Assembly (NCBI GenBank): GCA_963739975.1
Contig: CAVUCK010000001.1
Coordinates: forward strand, 280,148 to 344,147
Origin: JALZMG01 sp963739975
GTDB taxonomy: Bacteria > Actinomycetota > Acidimicrobiia > Acidimicrobiales > Ilumatobacteraceae
Direction: 5' to 3'
DNA length: 64,000 nucleotides
Numbering within the stretch: the first letter of the stretch is position 1; the number at the start of each line of letters is the position of its first letter. The position numbers and the translations under genes are program-made. Below are positions 27,196 to 35,521 of this stretch, in pieces. Below the pieces are notes generated by a model that saw only the letters and a program-made list of their open reading frames with translations, was not told the origin of the DNA and searched no databases.

Positions 27196-29030
27196 TGGCG
27201 GTCCGCGCCGCCGGCCGCGGCCAGCTCTTCAGCCGACCTGCGGACCTTGGCGAGCCGCGCCAGCTCGGCGTCGATGTCCTTGATCCGCGCTGCCGCCTGC
27301 GCCGCCGTCTGGCGTGCCGCGGCCTCGGCGGCGGTCAGCGACTCGCGCGTCGACCGTTGGAGCTGCTCGGCGCGGGCGGTGAACTCGTCGCGCAGGTCAC
27401 GCTGGACGAAGCGGATCGAGTCTCGCGACGCCTTGTTGGCAGCGAACGACACCTCGTCGAGGTATCGCTTCGTCGCCTGCTTGGACTGCTGGCGACGCAA
27501 CGTCAGCTGACGCTTGCGTTCGTCCTTCAGCGCCCGGCGGCCGAGTCCGATCCCGATCACCGCTGTCAGGGGGTTGACGAGCGTCAGCCCGGCGAGCTGG
27601 CCCATCATCCCGAACATGAGGATCCCGCCGTAGGAGCCGCGCATCGCGGCCAGGAGCCCGGCGCCCTTGGCACCCTTCTCGAAGTGCAGTTCGATGCCGG
27701 CCGAGATCGTCGGCACCTCACCGACGTCGACGGCGTGCACCACCGCTGTCTCGTCGATGGCGAAGTGCTCGGCGACGCGCGCCGCGAGGGCGTTGGCCTC
27801 GTCGCGCAGGCGCTCGGCGTTGGAGGCGACGTGGGTCGCCGCTTCGAGCCGGAACCAGCCGGAGAAGTCGTCCCAGACGTCGAGGGGATCGTGGGCGTCG
27901 AGGGCCTCGTCCGCGGCGCCGTTCAGCTGACGGAACCGGTTGCGCAGGTCGTGGTCGATCTCGCTGGCGAGGTCCTGGGAACCATCGCTGAGCGTCTGCT
28001 GCCACCGTGCCGACTGGGCCCGCAACCGCTCGGCCCGCGACTGGGCGCGCTCCAGGTCGTCGACGACCGGCCCGGCTCGGGCCGGGTCGACGAGCACCGT
28101 CTTCTCGGCGACGAAGGTCGCCTCCACTTGGTCGAGTGCGAACAGCACGGTGCTCGCGGCGGTGCGGACGGCGACCTGTTGGGCCGCAGCGATGACCGAT
28201 TCATTGAGGAACCGCAGCAGTGCCGGGTAGCCCGACTCCTCGTTGACCTCCTTCGACTGCGACGCCAAGGCCTCCTGGCGCAGCAGCGAGGACACCGGCA
28301 GCACCTGCACGTGGCCAAGCCCGGCGGCCGCGAGATGACCACGGTCGAGGTCGGCGATGCGCCGCCACGCCGGGTACAGGTCGGTCTTGGTGACCACGCA
28401 GACCACGGTCGGACACCGGGTTGCGGCCAGCCGGAGCACCTCGATCTCCACCGCCGAGAGCTCCTGGGAGGCATCGCTGACGAACACGACGACCTGCGCC
28501 GTGCCGAGTACGGCCATGGTCGCTGCCCCGTGCACGGAGTGAAGTCCGCCGACGCCCGGCGTGTCGATCAGGGCCAGACCGGACGACAGGAGCTGGCGAG
28601 GGACGCGGATCTCGACGGCGCGGATCGATCGGCCGTTGTCGACGTTGCCGTGCTCCGAGGCCCAATCGGGGATCTCGTCGAGCGTGATCGACCGCCGTCC
28701 GACATCGGGTGAGCCCTGGCCGCCGGCCGCCGCATCGACGACGACCTCTGCGCTGGCCTCCGTCCCGTGGCGGACGATGGTCGGGACCACCGTCGCCAGC
28801 TCGTCGGACACGGGGCACAGCGGCACGTTGAGCAACGCGTTGACCAGCGTGCTCTTGCCCTGCTTGAACTCGCCGACCACGAGGGCGTGCAGGTCGGGCT
28901 GGCCGAGTCGGTCGCGGGCGGCGGACACCCGCGCCGTGAGGTCGTCGCGCCCGTAGGCCGTCGTGGCCCGCTCGGCGGTGGCGAGCAGCTCGACGGCGCG
29001 AGCGACGAGCGGCGCCGGTGCGTCAGGCAT
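27192..29030 (-). CDS. iniA: Dynamin-like GTPase, IniA type
   Basis: A 612-residue dynamin-like protein, close to the 640 residues of mycobacterial IniA. G1 is GEFKQGKST (53-61), G3 DTPG (156-159) and G4 TKTD (214-217). A helical stalk follows, with a hydrophobic hairpin near residues 469-500 (GGILMFGMMGQLAGLTLVNP) that fits the membrane-inserting tip of bacterial dynamins, and a basic coiled-coil C-terminus. The ATG at 29030 is used; upstream in-frame codons run into the preceding gene's shadow. It overlaps the upstream IniB-like gene by 8 bp. Confidence 0.88.
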   Translation of the reverse strand: MPDAPAPLVARAVELLATAERATTAYGRDDLTARVSAARDRLGQPDLHALVVGEFKQGKSTLVNALLNVPLCPVSDELATVVPTIVRHGTEASAEVVVDAAAGGQGSPDVGRRSITLDEIPDWASEHGNVDNGRSIRAVEIRVPRQLLSSGLALIDTPGVGGLHSVHGAATMAVLGTAQVVVFVSDASQELSAVEIEVLRLAATRCPTVVCVVTKTDLYPAWRRIADLDRGHLAAAGLGHVQVLPVSSLLRQEALASQSKEVNEESGYPALLRFLNESVIAAAQQVAVRTAASTVLFALDQVEATFVAEKTVLVDPARAGPVVDDLERAQSRAERLRAQSARWQQTLSDGSQDLASEIDHDLRNRFRQLNGAADEALDAHDPLDVWDDFSGWFRLEAATHVASNAERLRDEANALAARVAEHFAIDETAVVHAVDVGEVPTISAGIELHFEKGAKGAGLLAAMRGSYGGILMFGMMGQLAGLTLVNPLTAVIGIGLGRRALKDERKRQLTLRRQQSKQATKRYLDEVSFAANKASRDSIRFVQRDLRDEFTARAEQLQRSTRESLTAAEAAARQTAAQAAARIKDIDAELARLAKVRRSAEELAAAGGADRQ

Positions 29031-29724
29031 CTTCCACCTCGTCGTGATCGGCGGTCGAGCGCTCGTCCCCGATCTGCTGGAACCCGTCGGTGCCTTCGCT
29101 CGACCACGCCTCCTCGAGCTGTTCGAGGCGATCCTCGAACAGGGAGGGTTCCTCGGAGACGTCATCGGCGACGGGAATGTCGGCATCGTCGGCGCCGGCG
29201 GTCGGGGGATCGGCGACGACGCCGTCGTCGCCGGTGCCCGCCACGGCGTCATCTTCGTCGCCGGGGTCCTCGATGGCGGCATCGGGTGAGCTCGTCCCGG
29301 CGTCTTCTCCGTCCACACCGTCCTCGTCGACCCCTGGGTCGTCGATCCCGTTCGACGGATCGTCGTCGAGTGGGCCGGACTGCTGACCGTCGTCGTCGAG
29401 GATCGTCGCCGGGTCGGCGGGCGGATCGGTCATCGCCGCGTCGTCGGTTCCGGCGAAGGCCGCCGCGGCGGCCTGCAGCCCGGCGACGGCCCCTAGCCCG
29501 TCGGCACCGAGGTGGTCGGCCTCGACGGCGACGGGGTGCAAGCGGACGGCCTGGTCGATCGGGAGCTCGTCGACGAGCGCGCCGAGCGCAGTCCCGACGT
29601 CCGGGCCGTCCAGATCGGACCAGCCGTGGTCGTCGAGGTACGAGGCCGGATCGGCGGCGAAGGCGGAACGGGCCGCGTCGTCGTGGAGCAGGTCGTTGAC
29701 GAAGGTGCGAAGCGGGGTGCTCAT
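29023..29724 (-). CDS. IniB N-terminal-domain protein with acidic tail
   Basis: A 233-residue protein. The first 50 residues (LRTFVNDLLHDDAARSAFAADP, then YLDDHGWSDL) match the short helical domain at the start of mycobacterial IniB and of the next gene, with the pattern of a hydrophobic helix followed by AAxxAFxxDPxxYLxxxGL. The remainder is strongly acidic, rich in Asp, Gly, Pro and Thr, and probably disordered. The ATG at 29724 is preferred over 29733. It overlaps the IniA-like gene by 8 bp, so they are coupled. The role is unknown; it may be an adaptor for the GTPases. Confidence 0.72.
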   Translation of the reverse strand: MSTPLRTFVNDLLHDDAARSAFAADPASYLDDHGWSDLDGPDVGTALGALVDELPIDQAVRLHPVAVEADHLGADGLGAVAGLQAAAAAFAGTDDAAMTDPPADPATILDDDGQQSGPLDDDPSNGIDDPGVDEDGVDGEDAGTSSPDAAIEDPGDEDDAVAGTGDDGVVADPPTAGADDADIPVADDVSEEPSLFEDRLEQLEEAWSSEGTDGFQQIGDERSTADHDEVEDA

Positions 29725-29855
29725 GAAAATCATCTCACCGTGGTCGGTGACGGCGAACGGGAGCGCAACGAGAGCTCGGCCATGAGCAAAAGACCGTGCT
29801 GGTGATTCGCTCGCTCGAAGACTCGCTCGCTCATTGGTCAGTCAGGGGTCGCGCC

Positions 29856-29884
29856 GATGGCCCCGGTCGGCGACCGGGGCCATC
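29856..29884 (-). terminator. Terminator after the repeat-rich IniB-like gene
   Basis: A perfect 13-bp stem (29856-29868 with 29872-29884, 3-nt loop, GATGGCCCCGGTC) 22 bp past the stop of the IniB-like gene. Just beyond it, at 29806-29834, is an inverted copy of the GAGCGAGC repeat. Confidence 0.75.
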
Positions 29885-29905
29885 AGCGGAGATGGGACGA
29901 AGTGC

Positions 29906-30937
29906 TCAGATGTCCTGGAGCTCGGTGTCCTGCGCCACCGAGCCCTCGTCGGCGACGGCCGAGTCGTCGTTGAACGACTGATCGGCATCGTCGAACGACT
30001 CGTCGCCGACCTGCGAGTCGACGTTGAACGAGTCGTCGTAGTCGACCGAGGCGTCGACCGAGGCGTCGGTGTTGAACGAGTCGGTGTTCGTGGTCGAGGC
30101 GTCGGTGTTGAACGAGTCGGTGTTCGTCGTGTTGAACGAATCCGTGTTCTCGGTCGTCGTCGAGTTGTCGACCGTGTTGCCCTGCCCGAAGTTGGAGTCG
30201 TCGACGCTGACGTCGCCGGCCGACACGATGTCGACATCGACGTCGTCGTCGCTGACGGAGCTGCCGTCGGTGGCCACGTTCGTGGAGTCGCTGATCACCG
30301 TGTTGCCGTCACCGACGGCGACGCCGTCGAGCGTGCTGTCGTCGGCGAGGATGCTGTCCTCGACCGTCCCGGTGTTGACCGGAGCGTTGATGTCCTCGCC
30401 GGCGGCCACAGCGCCGTCGCCGGTGGCCACGCCCTGGGCGTCCTCGCCGGCAGCCACGGCCCCGTCGCCGGATGCGGTGTTGGTCTCGTTGTCGATGTCG
30501 AGCGTGACGTCGCCTTCGCCGGCCACGACGTTCGTGTTCGTCGAGCTGTCGATGTTGGTGTCACGGTCGTCGACGTTGGTCGTCGTGGTGTTCGAGACGT
30601 AGTAGTTGATCGTCTGCTCGATCGCCTCTTCCGGGGACAGGTTCGGGTCGAGGGGCGGAGGAGGAGGCGGTGCTGAGTGGCCACCCCCGCCGCCGTTGCC
30701 ACCCCAGCCGCTGCTCTGGCTGGAACCGCCGACGCCCTGGTTGCCGCCGACGTTGACGGTGGCGCCCTGGTTGACCGGGCCCTTCTCGTACGCCAAGGCG
30801 ACGAGCTCGTTGATCTCGGCCGGATCGCACTGGTCCAGGCCGGACTCGGCCAGGTACTCCTGCGGGTTCTCCTGGTACTCCGCCGCCGCCTCGGGCGAGA
30901 AGAACAGGTTCCAGATGGCTTCGAGTGGGTTGCTCAT
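29906..30937 (-). CDS. IniB-like protein with Asp/Asn/Ser/Thr repeat tail
   Basis: A 343-residue protein. Residues 1-55 are the IniB-type domain (IWNLFFSPEAAAEYQENP, EYLAESGLDQ). A Gly/Ser/Asn linker and a Pro-run follow. Residues 120-230 repeat GDGAVAAGEDA-like units that look like a beta-solenoid; residues 230-320 repeat T(N/D)TDSFNTDAS-like blocks. The composition (Asp, Asn, Thr, Ser, almost no Lys or Cys) is unlike neighbouring proteins. No signal peptide is visible. AAGGAGC six bases upstream fixes the ATG at 30937. It is divergent from the membrane Hsp70 gene and has its own terminator. Confidence 0.75.
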   Translation of the reverse strand: MSNPLEAIWNLFFSPEAAAEYQENPQEYLAESGLDQCDPAEINELVALAYEKGPVNQGATVNVGGNQGVGGSSQSSGWGGNGGGGGHSAPPPPPPLDPNLSPEEAIEQTINYYVSNTTTTNVDDRDTNIDSSTNTNVVAGEGDVTLDIDNETNTASGDGAVAAGEDAQGVATGDGAVAAGEDINAPVNTGTVEDSILADDSTLDGVAVGDGNTVISDSTNVATDGSSVSDDDVDVDIVSAGDVSVDDSNFGQGNTVDNSTTTENTDSFNTTNTDSFNTDASTTNTDSFNTDASVDASVDYDDSFNVDSQVGDESFDDADQSFNDDSAVADEGSVAQDTELQDI

Positions 30938-31130
30938 TGCGGTGCTCCTTGTTGCTGTGACGTGGGATCGTCAGTGGGGTCGATCTTCGACGACGGGCCG
31001 GGCCGGTACATCGGGGCGATCCCCCTCCTGGCGGCCGCGATCCCCTATTGGGGAGCCAAACCGCCTCCACGGGATACGCCAGGTTCCTAGAATCCCGTCC
31101 GCTGCGCTGCCAACCGGTCTTGAGGTGTCC
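30938..31130. promoter_or_regulatory. Divergent promoter region of the IniB-like and Hsp70 genes
   Basis: 193 bp between two start codons. It holds the IniB-like ribosome site (GCTCCTT on the plus strand at 30944-30950), a TAGAAT that could be a -10 box for the Hsp70 gene around 31088, and GAGGTG before the Hsp70 ATG. No clear -35 or operator palindrome is seen. Confidence 0.4.
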
Positions 31131-33167
31131 ATGCCCTACTTCCTCGGTGTCGATCTCGGCACCACGTACACGGCGGCGGCGATCTACCGCGACGGACGGA
31201 CGTCGACGGTCGACCTCGGCGTGCGGACCGCGGCCATCCCGTCGGTCGTGTTCCTGCGCGACGACGAGACGATCCTGACCGGCGAGGCCGCCAGTCGACG
31301 CGGCGTCGGCGACCCCGGCCGGGTGGCTCGGGAGTTCAAGCGCCGGGTCGGCGACACGACTCCGATCTTGCTCGGCGGATCGCCCTACAGCGCCGACGGC
31401 TTGATGAGCCAACTGCTGCGGTGGGTCGTCGATGCGGTGACCGAGCGAGAGGGTGAGCGCCCGGCCGGCATCGCCGTCGCCTTCCCGGCCAACTGGGGAC
31501 CGTACAAGCAGGAGCTCCTCCGCCAGTCGATCTCCCGCGCCGACTTGGACCACGTCGTCACGATCACCGAACCCGAGGCGGCGGTCACCTACTACACCTC
31601 CCAGGAGCGGGTGGAGCCGGGCTCGGTGGTCGCCGTCTACGACCTCGGCGGCGGCACGTTCGACGCCGCCGTCGTACGAAAGACGGCTGACGGGGTCGAG
31701 CTGCTCGGGTCGCCCGAGGGGATCGAGCGCCTGGGTGGTGTCGACTTCGACGAGGCGGTGTTCGCCCACGTCGCATCGGCGCTCGGTGGAGCGCTGGGTC
31801 AACTCGATCCGGACGACCCCGCGGCGATGGCCGCCGTGCTCCGGCTGCGCACGGAGTGCGTCGAGGCCAAGGAGGCGTTGTCGGCTGACACCGAGGCGTC
31901 GATCCCGGTGCTGCTCCCGAACGTGTCGACCGAGGTGCGGCTGACGCGTGCGGAGCTGGAGGCGATGATCCGCCCGCCGCTGGCCGACTCGCTGACGGCC
32001 CTGCGCCGCGCCCTGCGCTCGGCCGGGGTCGACGCCGGTGGACTGACGGCGGTGCTCCTCGCCGGCGGTTCGTCGCGCATCCCGCTCGTCGCCCAGCTCG
32101 TCAGCGCCGAGCTCGGCCGTCCCGTGGCCGTCGACGCCCACCCCAAGCACGGCGTGGCGCTCGGCGCCGCCCAGGCCGCGGCGGCCGCCGCCGGCCAGCT
32201 CGCCGCCCCGCCACCTCAGCTCGGCGGGGCGACTCCGCCGGCGACCACGGCGATCGCGCCCGTGGCAGCCGCAGCGGCGGCCGCCGCGGCGGCGGCGGTG
32301 CCGTTGATGCCGCCGCCCGTCGTGGCCGCCGCGTCGAGCGAGGTCGCGCCGACCGAGGTCGCGCCGACGGTGGCCGCGGCGACCGTGCCCGGTCAGCCCG
32401 CAGAATCGGGCAGCGAGTCCGGGGCGCTCTCGCGGCTTGGCGCACTCGACACCCCCACGACCGCCGGAGCGTCTGCGCCGCCGGATCGACCGACGACGTA
32501 CCAGCCGCCGAGCGGCGGCGGCCGGCGCCGCTCACGGGTCGGTCCGATCCTCGCCGGCGTGCTCGTGGTGGCGGCGATCGCCGTGCTCGCCGTCGTCTTC
32601 CTCACCCGCGACGACGATGACGGGCAGGCGGCTGGCAACGGTGGGGCGTCGACGACTGCCGCCAGCGAAACGTCGTCGACCTCGGCCACGGAGACGACTG
32701 CTGGCAATGCGGCGACCGTGCCGCCGACCGCTGCGACATCGGCCACGACCGCGACGACCGACGAGGTCGAGCGGACGACCACGACCGAGCCGGAGCCCGA
32801 AGCGGTCTGCCCGGAGGACGACCCGAGCCTGTGCATCGAGATGACGGGCATCGAGATCGACGGCGACTCGCTCGTCATCGACTGGACCCCGTTCAACTTC
32901 GAGCCGGCCGTCGACGACCACCACGCCCACTTCTTCTGGAACACCCAGACGACGGCGGAGGCCGGGACGAACGCCGCCGACTTCGGAGCCACGCCGGGAA
33001 TCTGGGAGCTGACCGACGCCAGGCCGTTCGTCAGCCAGGACGTGATGCTGCTGTCGGCCAAGCCCGACGATGCGTCAGCCGTCTGCGTCACCGCGGCGAC
33101 GTCGGAGCACGCCGTGGTCGACCCGGACGTGTTCCACTGCCTCTTCCTCCCCGACACCGGCGGCTGA
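31131..33167 (+). CDS. Membrane-anchored Hsp70-family protein without a canonical substrate-binding domain
   Basis: A 678-residue protein. Residues 1-355 are an Hsp70/actin-fold ATPase: phosphate-1 VDLGTTYTAAA, phosphate-2 YDLGGGTFDAAVV and adenosine LLAGGSSRIPLV are intact. The DnaK substrate-binding domain is absent. An Ala/Pro-rich linker (360-465) leads to one membrane helix near 469-491, preceded by Arg residues so that the ATPase is cytosolic. Outside are a Thr-rich stalk and a 120-residue domain with four or more cysteines (from CPEDDPSLCIE). The ATG at 31131 has GAGGTG upstream. It is divergent from the IniB-like gene. Confidence 0.83.
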   Translation: MPYFLGVDLGTTYTAAAIYRDGRTSTVDLGVRTAAIPSVVFLRDDETILTGEAASRRGVGDPGRVAREFKRRVGDTTPILLGGSPYSADGLMSQLLRWVVDAVTEREGERPAGIAVAFPANWGPYKQELLRQSISRADLDHVVTITEPEAAVTYYTSQERVEPGSVVAVYDLGGGTFDAAVVRKTADGVELLGSPEGIERLGGVDFDEAVFAHVASALGGALGQLDPDDPAAMAAVLRLRTECVEAKEALSADTEASIPVLLPNVSTEVRLTRAELEAMIRPPLADSLTALRRALRSAGVDAGGLTAVLLAGGSSRIPLVAQLVSAELGRPVAVDAHPKHGVALGAAQAAAAAAGQLAAPPPQLGGATPPATTAIAPVAAAAAAAAAAAVPLMPPPVVAAASSEVAPTEVAPTVAAATVPGQPAESGSESGALSRLGALDTPTTAGASAPPDRPTTYQPPSGGGRRRSRVGPILAGVLVVAAIAVLAVVFLTRDDDDGQAAGNGGASTTAASETSSTSATETTAGNAATVPPTAATSATTATTDEVERTTTTEPEPEAVCPEDDPSLCIEMTGIEIDGDSLVIDWTPFNFEPAVDDHHAHFFWNTQTTAEAGTNAADFGATPGIWELTDARPFVSQDVMLLSAKPDDASAVCVTAATSEHAVVDPDVFHCLFLPDTGG

Positions 33168-33396
33168 GGCCGCGCGAATTGAGGGCGTAGGCATCGGCCG
33201 GTAACGGTCGACGCACTGAACAGCGTCCTGCGTCGTCCAGTAGCGCCGCGCCGCTCCCGCCTGGCAGTCGGTGTGGCGCGGTCAGGCCCGGGACGGCTGC
33301 GATGACGCCACTGCGTACCGCACAGCTCCGTCTGTGGCGTGGCTCCGGCATCCGCCGATCGCGACTGGTTTCACTCCCGCGGCCTGACCCGCGTGA

Positions 33397-33609
33397 TCAG
33401 CCGGGGAACTCGATGAGCTGGCGCTGGAGTGGCATCTGGTTGGTGCGCTGACGGGAAGAGCCGGGGACGGTGATGACGTCGTCGACCACGACGTCCTTGG
33501 ACAGGATGTCGAAGAAGTGGACGTCGTCCACGAGGTCCCCGAGGCCGTCCTTGATGATCTGAAAGAAGGGCTCGAGCGCAGCGAAGTCATCGAGATTGGC
33601 GATCGGCAC
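33397..33609 (-). CDS. Alternative: separate truncated NTF2-like protein
   Basis: A GTG at 33609 with GGAG nine bases upstream would make a separate 70-residue NTF2/SnoaL-like protein starting PIANLDDFAALEPFF. NTF2-like proteins of this type are about 120-140 residues; this one stops after VPGSSRQ plus 17 residues, so it lacks the second half of the fold. It is probably a remnant whichever start is used. Confidence 0.35.
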   Translation of the reverse strand: MPIANLDDFAALEPFFQIIKDGLGDLVDDVHFFDILSKDVVVDDVITVPGSSRQRTNQMPLQRQLIEFPG

Positions 33610-34152
33610 GTGTTGCTCCGATGTTCGGGGGTGTTGTCGGGACCTCAGGTGAAGGTCCGGCGGTCGACGACGCTCACCAGCACCTCGCCAACGAGTGCGG
33701 TGCAGAGTCACCGCGAACCAGCCGCACTCCTTGAGCTGTCGAACCGGCATCGAGTCCGTCCCCGCCTCGCGCCATCGGGCGACGAGCTCGAGGACGACGA
33801 CGGGAATCTGGCGCGACGTTCTGCTGATGGCGGTGGGGACCGCGGCGCCGGAGCGGGCGATGCGATCGATGAGGACCGCACGCTCCGCGGGAGGCGCGAC
33901 CCGGGCGGTCACCGTCCACCAGTCGCCGTCGATCTCGACGACGGCGGAGGGTTGGGCGATGAGATTGTGGTACCAGCCCGGATGACGTGCGGCGCCGTAG
34001 TTCGAAGCGAGCACAGCGACGCTGGTGTCCGACGCGGGCCAGTACGCCAGGGGCGTGACCCGCTTGGATCCTGACTTCGCGCCGACGTGGTGAAGCTGCA
34101 GTATCGACAGGCCTTGCGGTCCTGCACTTGAAGGCAAGGTCCGGGAGTCCAT
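33397..34152 (-). CDS. Deazaflavin (F420)-type nitroreductase read through into a truncated NTF2-like domain
   Basis: A 251-residue frame. Residues 1-140 match the deazaflavin-dependent nitroreductase family (Ddn): LQLHHVGAKSGSKRVTPL, NYGAARHPGWYHNLIAQP and TSRQIPVVVLELV. Family members normally stop there. This frame continues through about 40 residues of unclear origin into the first 60 residues of an NTF2/SnoaL-like fold (HFFDILSKDVVVDDVITVPG) and ends abruptly. Either a stop was lost or two genes have fused. AGGAGGTG six bases before the ATG at 34152 fixes the start. The frame is also open upstream into the MarR gene because of a frameshift there. Confidence 0.65.
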   Translation of the reverse strand: MDSRTLPSSAGPQGLSILQLHHVGAKSGSKRVTPLAYWPASDTSVAVLASNYGAARHPGWYHNLIAQPSAVVEIDGDWWTVTARVAPPAERAVLIDRIARSGAAVPTAISRTSRQIPVVVLELVARWREAGTDSMPVRQLKECGWFAVTLHRTRWRGAGERRRPPDLHLRSRQHPRTSEQHVPIANLDDFAALEPFFQIIKDGLGDLVDDVHFFDILSKDVVVDDVITVPGSSRQRTNQMPLQRQLIEFPG

Positions 34153-34153
34153 G

Positions 34154-34788
34154 TCACGCACCTCCTCTCGCGGCTCGTCGACGGGCAACGTCGGTTCGCA
34201 ACCGTTTGGCTGTTGACCTCGACGGGGACCTTTGTCGCGGCGAGCGCTGCGTCCGATCGGCTTCGCTCCTGGCGTGGTCGGCCATCTCCGAGCGATGCGC
34301 TTCCGCGTTGTCGTCGTCGGCGCTGCTCGCTCGATCGAGGTTGGCGAGGACCCGGTCGAAACGCGGTTGAGTACGTCGATGTCGCGGCTGGAGAGATGGT
34401 CGAAGAAGTAGCGGCGGGCGGCTTCGACGTGATCGGGCGCGGCGCCTTCGATCGCGGCGCGGCCGGCGGGCGTCATGCGCACCAGCGCGCCGCGGCCGTC
34501 CTCGGCGCATTCCTCGCGGGCGACGAGGCCGCGCTTCTCCATACGGGTGACCTGATGCGACAGCCGGCTGCGATCCCACCAGATCTCGCGGCCGATGTCG
34601 CGGGGGCGCATCATGCCGTCGGCCGACTCGGAGAGCGGGATGAGTATGGCGTAGTCGGCCGCCGACAGTCCGCTGCCCTGGTTGATCTCGTCCTCGAGCG
34701 CCCGCGGGAGCTCGTGGGCGACACGCAGCCAGGCCCGCCACAGGTGCGCTTCGCGCTCGTCCAGCCACCGGGGTGTCGCGATGGGAAT
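34154..34788 (-). pseudogene. MarR-family regulator with one frameshift and no standard start
   Basis: A winged-helix MarR regulator of about 200 residues. The frame opens after a TAA at 34792-34794 and reads PIATPRWLDEREAHLWRAWL, SAADYAILIPLSES, then WWDRSRLSHQVTRMEKRGLV (recognition helix and wing) and SSRDIDVLNRV. Near 34361 the sequence GTTTC appears where GTTTTC would keep the frame; the C-terminal FDRVLANLD follows one base out. The only candidate start codons are ATT at 34788 or something further down. A sequencing error could explain the frameshift. It probably controls itself and the divergent YceI gene. Confidence 0.7.
34159..34166 (-). promoter_or_regulatory. Strong ribosome binding site for the nitroreductase
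   Basis: AGGAGGTG on the minus strand, six bases before the ATG at 34152. It shows that translation begins here and not as a read-through from the MarR gene. Confidence 0.8.
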
Positions 34789-34806
34789 ATTTTAACCGGA
34801 TCTTTG

Positions 34807-34847
34807 TTGACGTATCAGCATCCTCAGAATGGTGTGGACGTGTCAAC
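34807..34847. promoter_or_regulatory. Candidate MarR operator between marR and yceI
   Basis: Two half-palindromic sites, TTGACGTATCA (34807-34817) and GGACGTGTCAAC (34836-34847), lie in the marR-yceI intergenic region. They resemble TTGACA-type sites at the second MarR gene (44116-44156). TTGACG may also serve as a -35 box. Confidence 0.45.
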
Positions 34848-34869
34848 AGAGTTGAGAGGGGTGGTCCCC

Positions 34870-35466
34870 ATGTCGGATCGAACCGTGAGCGTGCTGCGAA
34901 CCCACGACGACCGGGTCGTCCCGGTCGCCGGCGCCTACGACATCGACGGTGCCCACACGTCGGTCGAGTTCGTCGGCCGCCATCTGATGATCACCAAGGT
35001 CCGCGGTCGGTTCACCGACGTCAGCGGCCGGATCACGATCGCCGAGGAGCCCGAGGCGTCCCATGTCGAGGTGGAGATCGGCGCCGCCAGCCTCAGCAGC
35101 GGCAACGGCGATCGCGACACCCACCTCAAGAGCGCCGACTTCTTCGACGTCGACCGCTTCCCGACCATCACGTTCCGCTCCACGAGCGTGACCGCGTTGG
35201 CCGACAACACCTGGGAGGTCGTCGGCGACCTCACGGTGCGCGACACGACCAGGCCCGTCACCCTGCAGGTCGACTTCGACGGCGCCGACGTCTCGCCGCT
35301 CGGCGACGAGCGCATCGGGTTCAGCGCCGCCACCGACGTCAACCGGGAGGACTTCGGCCTCACCTGGAACATGGCCCTCGAAACCGGCGGCCTGCTCGTC
35401 GGCAAGACGGCCCGCATCGAGCTCGCCGTCCAGGCCATCGCCGACATCGCAGCACCCGCTGCCTGA
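34870..35466 (+). CDS. YceI-family protein
   Basis: A 198-residue lipocalin-like YceI domain that binds an isoprenoid chain in studied members. The pattern YDIDGAHTSVEFVGRHLMIT, VRGRFTDVSGRI, HLKSADFFDVDRFPTITFRS and GLLVGKTARIEL is typical and complete. There is no signal peptide, as in many actinobacterial copies. The ATG at 34870 follows AGAGGGG; an upstream in-frame GTG at 34840 lies within the candidate operator. It is divergent from a MarR gene and next to a pirin gene, a common redox-stress arrangement. Confidence 0.85.
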   Translation: MSDRTVSVLRTHDDRVVPVAGAYDIDGAHTSVEFVGRHLMITKVRGRFTDVSGRITIAEEPEASHVEVEIGAASLSSGNGDRDTHLKSADFFDVDRFPTITFRSTSVTALADNTWEVVGDLTVRDTTRPVTLQVDFDGADVSPLGDERIGFSAATDVNREDFGLTWNMALETGGLLVGKTARIELAVQAIADIAAPAA

Positions 35467-35521
35467 TCGGCGTTTCCACGCAGCGCGTTGCGCGCTGCGA
35501 TCCCGAGAGGAGTTGCCGCCC

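Noticed and set aside
27081..28712. 543-codon plus-strand ORF opposite the IniA-like gene
   Set aside because: Shadow frame of a high-GC gene; the opposite strand has intact G1, G3 and G4 motifs.
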